The notes: generated from the letters alone by a model not told the origin. Shown: positions 22,701 to 33,806, counted from the stretch's first letter. The stretch is DNA of 64,000 bases from Emiliania huxleyi CCMP1516 (GCF_000372725.1 NW_005196756.1:1224229-1288228); one strand, 5' to 3'. Numbers and translations: made by a program.

Positions 22701-23766
22701 CGATTCCGTCTCTTCGGAGCGGTTTGCAAGTGGGATGCCGCTGACGCGGGCGCTGCTCGAGTCTTGGGCAACGCCTTCAGCGGCGGCAGCGGCCGGGCAG
22801 GCGGCCACTCAGAGCGATGGCTGGCGCGCTTTTCGGTATGAGCGGTTCGCGGTGGTGGGCTCGAACTCTCCGCGCAATCAGTTTCCACTATTGTCTGGCT
22901 ATGGATCACTGGAGTATGCTCGCGACCATGGCGGCCTCGCCCTCGACTGCATCGTTCCTGGCTTCCCCGACACCCGCGCTCCGACCAACCATTCTTGCCA
23001 CCGCTGGGTGTTTGACTCATACCGCGAGGCGGGCTACACAACCATGTTCGGAACAAACATGTGCGATTGGGGCGTGATGGAGGAAGTGTACCCCTTTGAC
23101 ACAGCAGCAGCGCCAACGGACCACCACTTGATGCAGCCTTGGTGCCACGTGGATTATGACGTTGATAAGCTCTACTTTCGGCCGGTCTCGCGCTGCTTTG
23201 GGCCAGTGCCCGCACACGAGCCGCTGCTCACATACGAGAGTCAGTTCCTCGCCGCATACGAGGGCGCGCGCCGCCTCTCGTGGACGGTCTATCTCGAGGG
23301 ACACGAGCCTTCCTTCCGCGTGATGGGCTCGCTTGATGCGGCGCTCGCGGCGCACCTCCTCGCGCTGCGAGCTCGACACGGCCACGACACGGCCATCTTT
23401 TTGGTCTCCGACCACGGCATCCACTACGGCACCTTCTACGACGGCTCCCCCTCTGGGCCACGCGAGCACGCCACGCCGCTCCTCTACGCGCTGCTGCCGC
23501 GGCGCACTCTCGCGGCTTGGCCGCAGCTCGAGGGTGCGCTCTCCGCAAATAGACGCAGGCTCTTCTCGCCGTTCGACCTCCACGCAACTCTCCTCCATCT
23601 GCTATCCTATCCCCACCCGCCGCGGCTGCCCGATTGGTCAACCGCTGCCATTCCTCTCCGCGCCAAGAGCATATTGCAACCGCTGCCGCGCGATAGAGAG
23701 TGCGAGGACGCCGGGATACCTGCTAGCATATGCCCGTGCTTGCAGCACGCTTCAACTGATACCTAA
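19788..23766 (+). CDS. kringle protein with two DUF229 (alkaline-phosphatase-superfamily) modules
   Basis: Exons: up to 20121, 20187-20450, 20539-23766 (stop). The first intron has a GC donor (GAG|GCGCAA), the second GT; the second splits the kringle and splicing restores [18 protein letters not shown]. The first exon is Cys-rich and unfamiliar. Exon 2 gives Pro-rich sequence, then a kringle ([28 protein letters not shown]). Exon 3 holds two related modules. The C-terminal one (22.6-23.7 kb) has [45 protein letters not shown] and [14 protein letters not shown], as in DUF229 metal-dependent hydrolases. The N-terminal one (20.55-21.8 kb) repeats the order ([42 protein letters not shown]) but lacks the Asp/His metal residues. 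Probably extracellular or luminal. The 5' end is unresolved. Confidence 0.7.
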
Positions 23767-24092
23767 GGCTAAGCGCAGCGAGGTATCTCGTATCTGTGCC
23801 CCGCTCCTGGCACAGGCCCTCTAACTTCCTGGGGCCTGCCGCTCCTGGCACCGAGGCCCTCTATATTACTCTTATATAACTTTTCCTGGGGCGCCGTTAT
23901 AAAATCCGGTGTTGCTATCACGCATGCCTTTTTTCTCTCCTCGGACTAGCACTCACTGGGGATCTGGGACACGTCTAAATGGCACACACATGCACATATC
24001 CGACGACACAGAGAGTGTCACATGAGACATGCGGTAACCTCTCCGCCCTCTTCTCCTCCACCCAGCACACAGCCGCCCTCAGCCCCCCTGAC
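23767..24092. other. gap between convergent genes
   Basis: Contains an imperfect direct repeat (tcctggcacaggccctct at 23806, tcctggcaccgaggccctct at 23842) and nothing else recognisable; 3' UTRs of both neighbours. Confidence 0.5.
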
Positions 24093-27000
24093 TCAGGGGG
24101 GGGAAACGTTCATGGCGTCGACGGCGTCCACGAGCTGCTCCTGAGGCCAAAGGGTGGTTTGTTTCCCGTCAGCACGTATCGGGGAGCCGTGGGCGATGGC
24201 CACCGCAAGAGGGGGGCGTGGCAGCGGGTGGGGGCCAGGGTGCACCGGGTCATCGCCGCTGGCGGAACGGCGTTGCTGCGCAGCCGCCACAGCCTCAGAG
24301 AGGCGCGCCATCCACGCCGCCTTCGCCTCGGCGGTTGTGGCAGCGAGCACAAACGCCTTTGCGGCGCCCGAGGCGTGTGTGAGCGCAAACGCGTGTAGGC
24401 CCGCCGCCGGACTGGGCGCCTCCGCGACGCCCTCGTAGCAATGGAGCGGGAGCAGCCCGCTCGCATCAGAGAGCGGCTCGCGCGCTCTCTGCCAGTAGAC
24501 TAGCACCCCCCCGGCGAGGGACAAGACAAAATGGCGGGGAACCCACTGGTCGCGCCGCTGCCGCACGCTGCCGAGATCGGGCGAGGGAGGCTCGTGCTGA
24601 GCCAGGTGCACCCTGGACGCCACCTTGTAGAGCTCGCCGGAGTACGCACCGGGCTCCTCTGCGCCGCTCACCGCTCGCCCATCGCTCGCGGTTGCGGCCC
24701 CGCTCGCGTCGTCCGCCTCACTCGACAAGGACGGTTCAGGCACCTCCGCACCACTCGTCGACAGCTGCGCGCCGCACTGGCAAAGCGCACGCACCCATGC
24801 GGCGCGCTCGGCGGCAGACGGTGCCGCGAGCCGCCACGCGCGCTCCGGCGTGTGCAAGGCGAGCTCAAAGTGGCTGGCCAGCCCTGGCTCGCCGTTGGTG
24901 GGCACGATAGGGACGAGGGTGAGAAGGGGCGAGCTGGCACCCCCCTGGGTTGAGAGGGGGATGACGCCCAGTGGGCGGAACGGGTTGGACAGCTCGACAC
25001 GGTAGTAGTAGTGAAGCGCCTAGCGCAGCACTCCCAAAGAGGAGTCAGGAAGAGGGGGCGGGATCAGTGCCTCCACTCCCAATCGGCATGCGGAACGCGC
25101 CCCCTCGCAGAGCACAAAGAAGCGGCGGCTCCAGACTGGCTGGGACTGGGACCGCTTGAGGAGATTGCCACGCATCAGTGCCACTCGCTCCAAGAGGCGC
25201 GACGAGGACGAGGAAGGCTCGAGGGCCCCCGCGGCGTCGGCGGCTTCGAGGTCCGACTCCACAAAGTGACAGAACGTGGCGCACGAGCCGATCTCGGCGA
25301 CGCTGAGGCACCGCTGCAGGTAGCGCTCTAGAGCGAGGCGCCGCTCCTCGACGAAACCCGGCTGAAGGTTGCCAAACGTTCGCTTTGCTGGAAGCGGCAG
25401 CGGCACGAGCGCGCCGAACTGCTGGTGCAGGAGCTGGTGCAGCAGGTCGAAGTGGCGGTAGCGTCGCTCGGAGCGCCTGCGCCGTCACACACCGCCAGAT
25501 GAGTGTTGTGGTACCGCTTCGCTGGCTCGCCAACACGGAGAGGCACACAGAGTCGTCTCCATGCCACGCAGCGCCAAGCGTGCCTCGACTATGTACGTCA
25601 CGTACTCTCCCGTCGAATCGTGCCTGGCGGGGGGGCGGCGGGACGACTCTTCAAACGGCGCCCCGTGCGGGCTGGCGGCGAAAGAAACGCAGCCAGGCGC
25701 CGTCGCTGCGTGCCGGCAAGGCGCACGCTCTTCAGCAGCGCCGCTGAAGAGCCGCCAGACCTGCGCTGCTGCGCCGTGCCGCCCGGCAGGCTCGCCACGG
25801 CTGCCGTTGTGGCTGCCGGCTCGGACGCTTCGGCTGGGCGGCGTGCCGGGCGGCGGTGGCCGGAGCCTAGGGCACGGCTTCGACGGTGAGACTTGTGAGG
25901 CGAGGTGAGGGACGTGTGTGGGACGCCGTCCGTTGCGGAGGGCACCCGGGACGGGCTTGTAGAGCAGCTGCGTGATGGAGCGGTCCTTGTAGCGGTGCGC
26001 CATCGAAAGGACTGCTACCTCGGGCCTGCCGCGGCACACGAGGCGGCGTGGGTGGATGGGTCGGCAGCCAGATGTGGGCGGGCCCTGGCCGCGGGGGAGC
26101 GGTGGCGGGCGGCACCCTTGGGCGCAGAAGACGTGGTGCATCTGCACCGAGAGCGGCATGGTTGTGTGGTCCCCGTGGTGCGCCGGCAGCAGCAGCCGCA
26201 GCTGGGGAGGCAGCAGCAGCGAGGCAGAGTGGTGAACGAGGAGCTCCTCCCGCGCAGGCACAATCTGCTCCACGGCAATGAGGGTCCACGGCTCGCTCAT
26301 GGCGCGGGCGAGGGGGTGAGGGGGTGGGGGGGGTGGGGGGTGGGGGGTGGGGATGGGGGTGGGGGGCGCTGCGAACCTGGCCATACGAGGACGAACCGCC
26401 TCCGCCGCTGCGAACGCCCATGCTGTACGGGTCGGAGGAACGGCAGGAGACAGAGCCACGCGCCTCGCCAGCGCCGCCCGCGCCTCCACTCCCGCCAGCG
26501 GTGGTGGCTGCCGATGTGGCGGCGGCGGCGGCGGCAGGGCTGGATGCGCTCGCGGGGGAAGCCTGGATCGTGACGCAATTGTTGACGTTTCCGAGGTTGT
26601 CGAGGACCTGCGGCGCGCGCGGGTGATCAGCAGTGCAGACATGGAGGGGGGCTCTGCGGCGTGAGTGGCGCCGTAGGCGCGGTGTGATCGTGGCGCCACT
26701 GGCCGTCGACAATGAACTTGTACTGGTAGCTGCCGGGAGCCAGATCCACCACCTGCGCAAGGCAGGTGCAGGGTCGAGGATGGGACGGACGAAGCTGCTT
26801 AGACTATGACTTGTTGCGGCAGCCGCGCGGCAGAGATGTGCAGGCGTCAGAGCCCGAGCGCTGCGCAGGGGCGGAGGGCGGGCTCGATACCTTGAACCAC
26901 TCACCGCCCGAGTTGCTCTGTCGCCACTGCATCGGCACTTTCTGCCACTGCGTAAACGAGCCGCAGACATATGCTGTCTTGCCCCCGTGCGGCCATCGGA

Positions 27001-27152
27001 GACCCACTGGCACGGTGCCTGCGCGGGACAGGGTGTTACGAGACGAGAAGTTGGAGGCCGCAGCGCGTGTTGAGTGAGATGGGCAACTGTGCCGCACCTG
27101 CACGCGTCACTGGCTCGTGCGGATCTTCGGCGGATGAGACCTCGTTGCCCAT
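24093..27152 (-). CDS. AMPK/SNF1 beta-subunit-like protein continuing into PX and two PH domains
   Basis: Exons 27152-27098, 27018-26891, 26752-26672, 26607-26377, 26264-26116, 26025-25549, 25476-25101, 25019-24093 stay in phase: about 807 aa. It starts MGNEVSS (N-myristoylation-like), then a CBM48 glycogen-binding domain (LRWPHGGKTAYVCGSFTQW, GSYQYKFIVDGQWRHDHT, DNLGNVNN), then the beta C-terminal domain (LLPPQLRLL, VAVLSMAHRYKDRSITQLLY). In known beta subunits the chain ends at LLYKP; here the frame stays open for 370 bp into a PX domain (YVTYIVEARL, RRYRHFDLLHQLLHQQF, GFVEERRLALERYLQR), a PH domain (RGNLLKRSQSQPVWSRRFFV) and a second PH (QWVPRHFVLSLAGGVLVYW). No ATG exists in any minus frame between the ASC and PX parts. 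Introns 3 and 7 use GC donors. Two adjacent genes with an unseen 5' exon remain possible. Confidence 0.65.
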
Positions 27153-28064
27153 AGCAGCGCGGCGAATATCAGCGCGGCCAATGAGTGGGGCGAGCCCACG
27201 GCCTGCGTGGGGCGAGCCCACCCAAAGGGCCAAAAGCGCGACCTCACGGGCGAGCCTGATCTTCGTCAAAGATCAAAAAGAATTCTGACACCCAATGTGC
27301 AGGTGGCCTCTTCGGACATGGTACCTCCGGTGAGATAGTGGCGCCAGTTCGAGACTGGGGCCGATCGAACTTGAGTTGTTTGGACGGAGGAGGAATCCGG
27401 CCAGCCAGCACTAACACAGGTGCGGCACTAACACAGGTAAAGAAAACCGTCTCGTCGATGTCGAGAACCTCGAGAGAAGACACCCCTCTCCTTAAAATCC
27501 CTGTGTGGTGGCGGCGTTCCGTTCTTTGGCCTGTATCCATGTTTCCGGAAACCAAAAAGGAAACGAGAGGGTCCCCAGCACTTTGCGTTTCCGGAAATTT
27601 CCAGGGAAACTAGAGGGTGTTTGGTGCTCCATTCTGGCAACTCTCGAGTTTCCCTGAGTCTGAGAGCTGGTCTGGGGCAAAATCTGAGGCGAAACCGAGG
27701 AACTCGGCAAACTACCATGCAAAATACCCAGCCGGTCGCAGGGTAATTTCCAGGTATACCCCGGTATTTTGCCGCTTTGGCTGATTTTGGGCCCAAACCA
27801 GCTGATTTCCACGGAGTTTCCTCGGGAAACTAGAGAGGAAACGAGAGGGTGCTGTGGAGAAACACGGAAAGGAAACGAGACGGGGTGCGCGAGGAAACAT
27901 GGATACAGCCTAATCCGTTCTCCCTTCCCTTCGTTTTGTTTTCTTTCTTTCTTTACTCGAGTCGGCCGCGCGTAGGGCCTTTGGGGGCCCAGAGAAACAC
28001 CCCCCCCAAGAAGAAGTCTCTCTCTCTCTCACCCCTCTCCCCCATTACGCTAATCTATGTGTGT

Positions 28065-28230
28065 ATCGAAGGTGAAGAACAGCAGCCCCGGCCGGACTGG
28101 ACACCAGCGCGGTACTGACTGATTTGCCAACAACATACCTAAATAAAAAACAAAACCGCGGTAACGGGTATGTATGTAGGAAGGACGAAGGTGAAGAACA
28201 GTCAGGCTCGGACTGGACACCAACGCGGTA
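28065..28230. repeat. 45-bp direct repeat, two units
   Basis: 28065-28114 and 28185-28230 share gaaggtgaagaacag, then ggactggacaccagcgcggt or ggactggacaccaacgcggt, 120 bp apart. Confidence 0.8.
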
Positions 28231-29040
28231 TGGGTGGACGCGGGATAGATGATGACGACACACTCGAGCGATTCACAGAGACACAAACAAGCTCACAAGA
28301 CACGCAGCCAGCTAGTCTGCCACACGCACCCTGAGTTGGCGTACACATCACTCAGGGCCACGTCCCCCCTGTCGCCCCCCCCAGCACTCAAGCGTCAAGG
28401 TGCCAAGGACACAAACAACAGCACAAACAACACAGACAGGCGACAGGGAGTAACGTGTGAGACTAGAGCAGGCTTGCTCCGCCTCTAGCAATCTCGCCGC
28501 CGGCTGCAAGGCACGGACGAGACCGTGTGTGGGGTCTTGTGAGGTGTCTATGGACGCCCTCCTCACAGGCTAGCCGCCAGCAGCTAGCCCTAACTCACAC
28601 TCATGGGTGACGACAATTCATTGGATGAGTGTTTGCGAGCAGAAGCGCGTGTGCAGAATCTAGATCGCACGCCGTCCGGCATATGACTTGGGGAGGCGTG
28701 CGACCGCAGCGCGCCCGCCGTAAGCTCGACGGGACGCGCGTGTCAGCTAGAAGTTTGCCAGTAGAGCTATCCTGGTCTTTCCGAAGACGAGCCCCGCACC
28801 ACGGGTGCCAGCCGTGCCTTCGCGGGAGTCGCCCTTCGAGCCGCGTCCCGTCGGCACTGTCCACGAGAGTGCGTCTCGCCTTGGTTGGCGACACACACTC
28901 GACGAGGACAGTCCAGCCGACGGGAACGTGTCGCGCGCCGGCGATAGTTGCGGCGAGGTGTGGGTGTGTGTTCGAGTCGCCACGGGTGGACGCAAGCAAG
29001 ACAGGAAGGAGCACTCACTGCTTCGAGCGAGATCTCTTCA

Positions 29041-29180
29041 TTCATTCAGCAGCGTGCACCTCGATCCTGTACCGTGTTTGTTATGACCCCCCCGATGAAC
29101 ACACCAGTGAGGGAGGGCGAGACGATCGAGGGGTCCCGTACCATGCGGAATCGACCCTATCAAGTGCTCAAGTGCTCAAG
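29041..29180 (-). repeat. R1 dispersed repeat, partial copy
   Basis: Reverse-oriented copy covering only the part from gcagcgtgcacctcgatcct to the end, followed by repeated aagtgctc units. It lies about 350 bp upstream of the transporter gene. Confidence 0.85.
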
Positions 29181-29527
29181 ACTGGAGCACTGTGAGTGTG
29201 AGTATTCTTGATACGAAACCACGACGACACACACCAGTCGACTCGTATCGGTTGCCTCCATGAACGGCGGACGGAGCTATTCTCGCGCCCACACCACACC
29301 TGGCTCCAACGTGGACACGCCCATAGCTGGGGACACTACTAGGTCATGCATGGCATCAGAAGTTTTATCTCTGGGCCCCGAAAGGCATCTCTAGGTCTAG
29401 CAGCGTCACACACACTCTGGAGCACTCAAAAAATAAAAAAATCGCGCCACTCAGGCGAGCAGGCGTCTGAAACTCTTCCACGTCAGGCAGCGTCTGGGGT
29501 TCTCCGCCACGCGCGCCCGCCCCCCCC

Positions 29528-30598
29528 ATGGCGCTTGACGAGCGGCGGAAAAGCTCCGAGGAGATCAGGCTGGTCGAAGAGACGGGCGACAGCTTGGCGG
29601 CTGCCAAGGACCTCGACTCAGAGTGCTCGCCAGGGGACGGGGAGGACGACAGGGAACGCTTTGTTGAGAGAGACGGCCTCTCGTGGCTCGGCGTGGCCAG
29701 AGTTGTCGTATCTGTTGCGGTATATCTATCCGTCGGTCCGGCGCTCATTCTGGTCAATCGCCACCTGCTGAAAGTCGTCGGCTTCGATTTCCCGATGATG
29801 CTCAGCGGGCTCGGGCTGGTGGGGGCCTCGCTCACTGCCGTGATCCTGGTCAATGTGCTCCGGGTCGTCGAGCCATCCCACCGAAGTATGCTCACACCCC
29901 GCTTCGTCGCGACCAACCTACTCCCAATCGGGGCTGCGATGGCGGCGACCTTGGCGGCGGGGAACGCGGTCTACTTGTACCTCCCGGTGGGCTTCATCCA
30001 AATGCTCAAATCGTTCACGCCGACCGTCACCCTGGCGATGCTCTGCTTACTCCGCATCGAATTTCCGTCCCCGCTCGTCTCGATGACGGTGCTGGGTATG
30101 TGCGGGGGAACCGCGGCGGCCTCCTATGGCGCGCCCGCCTTTGATTTGACAGGGCTCTGCATCATGCTCTCCGCCGAGGCGTCCGAGGCGTTGCGCCTCG
30201 TGCTGACGCAGAAGCTCCTTCAGAACCACAGCTTTGGGGTGGTCGAGGGTCAGTACTACATGGCACCCATCAGTGGGGTGTGGCTCTTCGCCTCTGCCGC
30301 AGTTTTCGAGCTCCCGCGTGCACTATCCACCAACGCACTGGCGATGCCACTCGCCAACCCATGGCCTTTCCTACTCTCAATGGCGCTTGGTGCTGGAGTA
30401 AACTACTGCGCTGCAGCGGTCATCAAGCTGACCAACTCAGTCACGCTCAAGGTGCTCTCGACGGCGCGCAATGCGTCGCTCGTTCTCGTCTCTGCCGCTG
30501 CCCTCAACGAGGAGGTGAGCCGGATAGAGCTCCTTGGCTACTCGATCACGCTGATAAGTTTTGGCATGTACCAGTATTTTCGTGCGAGGGGCGCCTGA
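29528..30598 (+). CDS. TPT/DMT-family membrane transporter
   Basis: Single exon, 356 aa, ATG to TGA. An acidic ~50-residue cytosolic N-terminus precedes about ten hydrophobic segments (VVVSVAVYLSVGPALILVN, FPMMLSGLGLVGASLTAVIL, AAMAATLAAGNAVYLYL). The segment PVGFIQMLKSFTPTVTLAML and the C-terminal TLKVLSTARNASLVLVSAA are typical of triose-phosphate/nucleotide-sugar transporters of the TPT family. Substrate cannot be told from sequence; a Golgi or plastid-envelope location is common in the family. No transit peptide is obvious, favouring Golgi/ER. Confidence 0.88.
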   Translation: MALDERRKSSEEIRLVEETGDSLAAAKDLDSECSPGDGEDDRERFVERDGLSWLGVARVVVSVAVYLSVGPALILVNRHLLKVVGFDFPMMLSGLGLVGASLTAVILVNVLRVVEPSHRSMLTPRFVATNLLPIGAAMAATLAAGNAVYLYLPVGFIQMLKSFTPTVTLAMLCLLRIEFPSPLVSMTVLGMCGGTAAASYGAPAFDLTGLCIMLSAEASEALRLVLTQKLLQNHSFGVVEGQYYMAPISGVWLFASAAVFELPRALSTNALAMPLANPWPFLLSMALGAGVNYCAAAVIKLTNSVTLKVLSTARNASLVLVSAAALNEEVSRIELLGYSITLISFGMYQYFRARGA

Positions 30599-31254
30599 CT
30601 GCTCAGAGGCAGCTATCGTTCGGAGCGGTCTGGCGTCGGTCTCTGGCCGCCGGAACTGTGCACTCTTGGCTTCAGCGAGTTGCGGTAACGCGAGATGCTC
30701 TGGCGACTTTTTGACCTCTTAAAGCGTTTAAATTAGACTTTTTAAAGCCGTAGCCTGTGCTACGGTCTTCTACTGTGGGAGGTGGGAGAGGGAGCCACGC
30801 GAGGGGGGGGCGCGCTGGGCCGCTCGGCCGGGTGGTGTGCCGTCTCTTTCTTGGCTAAATAAAACCGGACCCACACCTCTCTCTAGGAGATGGGTAAAAA
30901 GGAACACGAACGGCCTCTTTTTTTCTTGGCTGTGTTGTGTGGAGCGTCGTGTGTGTGTGTGTGCGCGCGCGCGGGTGCGCGGGTGTGAACTGTGATATAA
31001 TAAAGCGTCCAAGAATCATGCATACATCTACACCGACGCGCCCCCTCTCGTGACCAACAGCCCGCGTGATACAGTACTACACAGAAACAGCGCGCATTAA
31101 ACGCAAGCAAGCTTCACGCTCCAAGAGGAGCCCGGAATACCTCGTGCATTTGCGCAGCTGGTTGCCCTGCCGCGGAAGCGCAGAGAGTTTGAGGAACGCG
31201 AGTGCAGTGATTCACAATCAGCGCTAAAACGAGTTGGCGATGCCTACGCATTGA
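30599..31254. other. gap between transporter and coiled-coil genes (convergent)
   Basis: Contains a TG/CG dinucleotide run (30949-30974) and a half copy of the agatgggt palindromic motif (30868-30895) that also occurs near 50.3 kb. No gene. Confidence 0.5.
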
Positions 31255-31647
31255 TTAGGGCGTCGACTGGTCGGCCGGCATGTGGTCTCGCAGGTTCTTG
31301 AGGTCGTTGAGAATCGACTCGTTCTGCTTGGCCAACATCTGCATCTGCATCTGTTGCATCTGAAGCACCTTCTTGATGGAGACGTTGTCTGAGTGCTCAT
31401 CTGAAAGCTGCTTCCGGAGCGCCGCTACTTGCTTTTGGAAGAGCTCGCGCTCCTGGGCCAACATCGACTTGAGGGTGTCCGCCTCGTTGTCGCCGCCACG
31501 CTCGCTTGAGCCCGCAACCGTCAGCGTCGAAATTCCATTGATCGTGCTCATGCTCGTGGAACTCATGCTGGAGGGTTCGCGCGAGAGACCTGGCTCGATC
31601 GGCTCCGCACCCTGCGGCGGCGGCTCGTCGGGCGGCCCTGACCTCAT
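31255..31647 (-). CDS. short coiled-coil protein of unknown function
   Basis: 130 aa from ATG 31647. The N-terminus is Pro/Ser-rich, with a Met/Ser/Thr stretch (SMSSTSMSTINGISTLTV). Residues ~55-120 have heptad character with a Gln/Met-rich centre (VLQMQQMQMQMLAKQNESIL). The frame stays open upstream (ASGQYNGRASE) to an acceptor-like cag near 31675, so a 5' exon is likely. I do not recognise the family. Confidence 0.55.
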   Translation of the reverse strand: MRSGPPDEPPPQGAEPIEPGLSREPSSMSSTSMSTINGISTLTVAGSSERGGDNEADTLKSMLAQERELFQKQVAALRKQLSDEHSDNVSIKKVLQMQQMQMQMLAKQNESILNDLKNLRDHMPADQSTP

Positions 31648-31989
31648 CTCAGACGCCCGGCCGTTGTACTGGCCTGAAGCGTCAGGAGCACATGCACATG
31701 ATTAGCCGAAGTCGGCGCCGCCGCTCGGTGCTGTTCTGCTGGTTTGGAATCAGCGCTGCTCGTCCAGACAGAGGCTGCCTCCACTCCTGAGCTGCTCAAG
31801 CCTGGTCAAGGCCATCCACCGGCATGCTCTGGGAGCGCGGATTCACACCAGCTCGCGCTGCTGGACCCACGGTGGCTGCCTTTGGCCACCGGCAGCGCCG
31901 GTGCGACGACATGCTGGCGGCGGTCTTCCGCAAACAAACTACTGTCAGGCGAGTGCACGACGAGATATGACCATGGGCGCTCGCATGTG

Positions 31990-32952
31990 TGCTCAGGGCA
32001 CCTCAGGGCTGCTGGAGAGCTTGTGAATTTTCGAAGATTTTTTTGTACTAGAATAGCACTTGCCCCCTTTGAAAAGAAAATATACGAACTCCGGTGCATT
32101 GGCACCAACAACTTTGGGTTCAAAGGAGGCACACCGATCACCAATCTGGAGGCGCGGCCTGCGCACGTTGACACCATCGTGCAGTATCGCGTTGAGCCGT
32201 ACGAGGCGCCAGACTTCTTCATGCTCTGTGCGCGCAGGCCGTTCCCCGGGTGGTGAGTCATTCCTCACGAGCCTGCGCGCCGCCGTCCGCCGCATGCCTG
32301 CAGAGCACCGGAAGCACACATCGATCGCCTCTCGATCGTGCAACGCATCCAACTGCCGCCGGGCTACGACCGGCTCAGCGACAACAGCACCGATCGCACG
32401 CAGGCACAGCAGTCGGAACACGCGGCGTCAGCACCGACCGATCGCGTCGAGCGGTTCGTCGTTCCAAATCCTATCGCCGGCCAAAGGCCGGCGATCCGAA
32501 TCTCCTCCTTCTCCGACGCCGACGCCCTGCTGGCGGCTCTCGAGACCGAGGAAGCGCCGCCCGTGCGCCCGCTGCCGACATCGCTGAGGCCGGACTTCGA
32601 CATGCAGACCGTGATGCATTTTCTCCGCGCTGTGGCCGCCGAGACCGCCGAGGCGGCTCGCTTCCGGCTCGAGGAGGGCGAGTGTGTGGTGGTGGACAAC
32701 TTTCTGACGGCGCACGGCCGCGAGGCCTACACTGACCTCGGCCGCGCCATGTGGCAGGTGTGGGCGTGGACGAACGAGTCGCTCGCGGTGCCGCCGGCCG
32801 CCGGGGGCCCAACCGCGGCGGGAGTGGCTCAAGCGCCCCACGAGTGGTCACGCAGCGGCGAAGAACGAGGTAAAATAGGCCGGAGCTGTAGAAAATGGTT
32901 GGCTGTATTTATGTCGAGTATGCAAAAGGAGTGCCACAGAGCACGCTCCTGA
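31990..32952 (+). pseudogene. TauD/TfdA-like Fe(II)/2-oxoglutarate dioxygenase with two compensating frame breaks
   Basis: Family features appear in order: RPAHVDTIVQYRV (HxD metal motif), the PFPG-GESFLTSL strand, and GECVVVDNFLTAHGREAY (distal His and the 2-oxoglutarate Arg region). The frame shifts by one base at about 32251 (extra T between CCCGGG and GGTGAG) and by two near 32312-32319, restoring frame, so it is either recently broken or has assembly errors. After the core (NESLAVP) the C-terminus does not look conserved and ends at 32952. The start is not clear; the frame is open upstream to 31744. Confidence 0.5.
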
Positions 32953-33231
32953 CGTCGAGCAGAGTCTCTCACACACGCCGACAAGTGATGTAGTCCGTGT
33001 GGCACACAGAAAGAGAAGGAGGTGTGTAAGAGTCGGCCGGAGGAGGCTCAGCATGGCGGCTGGCATGGTATGGGGCGTGTCGGCGGGCCTTGGATGACAT
33101 GAGCATGTTGGCTGCGCCCGAAGGCGAGCAGCGCGAGCCTGAGAGATGCAGGTGATCAGCTCGCGAAATCTGAACGGCGGTCGGGTTCTCGTTGCGGAGT
33201 CGAAGGCGCGGCCGCGTTGCCGGCGCCTCGA

Positions 33232-33447
33232 TCACGGGTGCCCAGCACGAGTGGCTTTTGCCGATCTGGTGGACGGATTTTTGATTGACCGACGCAAAGC
33301 GCTCCGCTTGGCGAGCTGAGCTGAGCTTGGCTTCGAGGGCGGGGCCTTTTGCAGATAGTCAAGGGGCAACGCTAGGGCCGACGAGAGCCCGACACTCACG
33401 AGGATCAGCACCAAAACCAGCACACTCTTCATTTCAGCGTAGCTCAT
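33232..33447 (-). CDS. small secreted or membrane-anchored ORF
   Basis: ATG 33447 gives MSYAEM followed by a strong hydrophobic leader (KSVLVLVLILVSVGLSSALA), then a basic, Lys/Arg/Ser-rich tail of ~45 residues. It has the shape of a signal peptide plus short cationic peptide, or the first exon of a targeted protein. An upstream in-frame start exists at 33525. No family is recognised. Confidence 0.35.
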   Translation of the reverse strand: MSYAEMKSVLVLVLILVSVGLSSALALPLDYLQKAPPSKPSSAQLAKRSALRRSIKNPSTRSAKATRAGHP

Positions 33448-33672
33448 CGAGTTCGGCTCGTCAACCTTCGATGGTTGTTCGCTTTTTTCTTTTTCGTTCG
33501 TGTTGTTGTTTCCGGAAATTTCCACACTTGCTTAGTCCTCGGTCCCGGAGCTCCACCTTCCGTGCTTAGTCCTCGGTCCCGGAGCTCCACCTTATTGTGC
33601 TTTTGTGCTTTGTGGCAGCACGGGTGCGGTGCCCGAGGCCGTTTTTTTTGCCCTTTACGGCCCTTTCGCTTT

Positions 33673-33806
33673 CCCTGCGAACGCGCACCCCCGGGGCTAG
33701 GGCTCTCTAGCCCGTAACCCGATCCCGATCATCCGGCCCGCTGGGTGCGCTCCTCAGCTCCCCGGCCCTGGATGTGAGGCTGATGACTGCACTCCAAGTG
33801 CTCCAA
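33673..33806 (-). repeat. R2 dispersed repeat
   Basis: Reverse copy of the unit that reads cagggccggggagctaagaa and ggctagagagccctagccc in other copies. Confidence 0.85.

Larger units (their letters stand above)
27153..29527. other. 2.4-kb repeat-rich intergenic region
   Basis: From 27400 to 27900 the sequence has repeated fragments of gtttccggaaa and aggaaacgagagggt, no gene. Then come a CT-rich run (28016-28045), a direct repeat (28065-28230) and an R1 copy (29041-29180). Just before the transporter ATG are short AT-rich stretches. No gene is supported. Confidence 0.5.
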
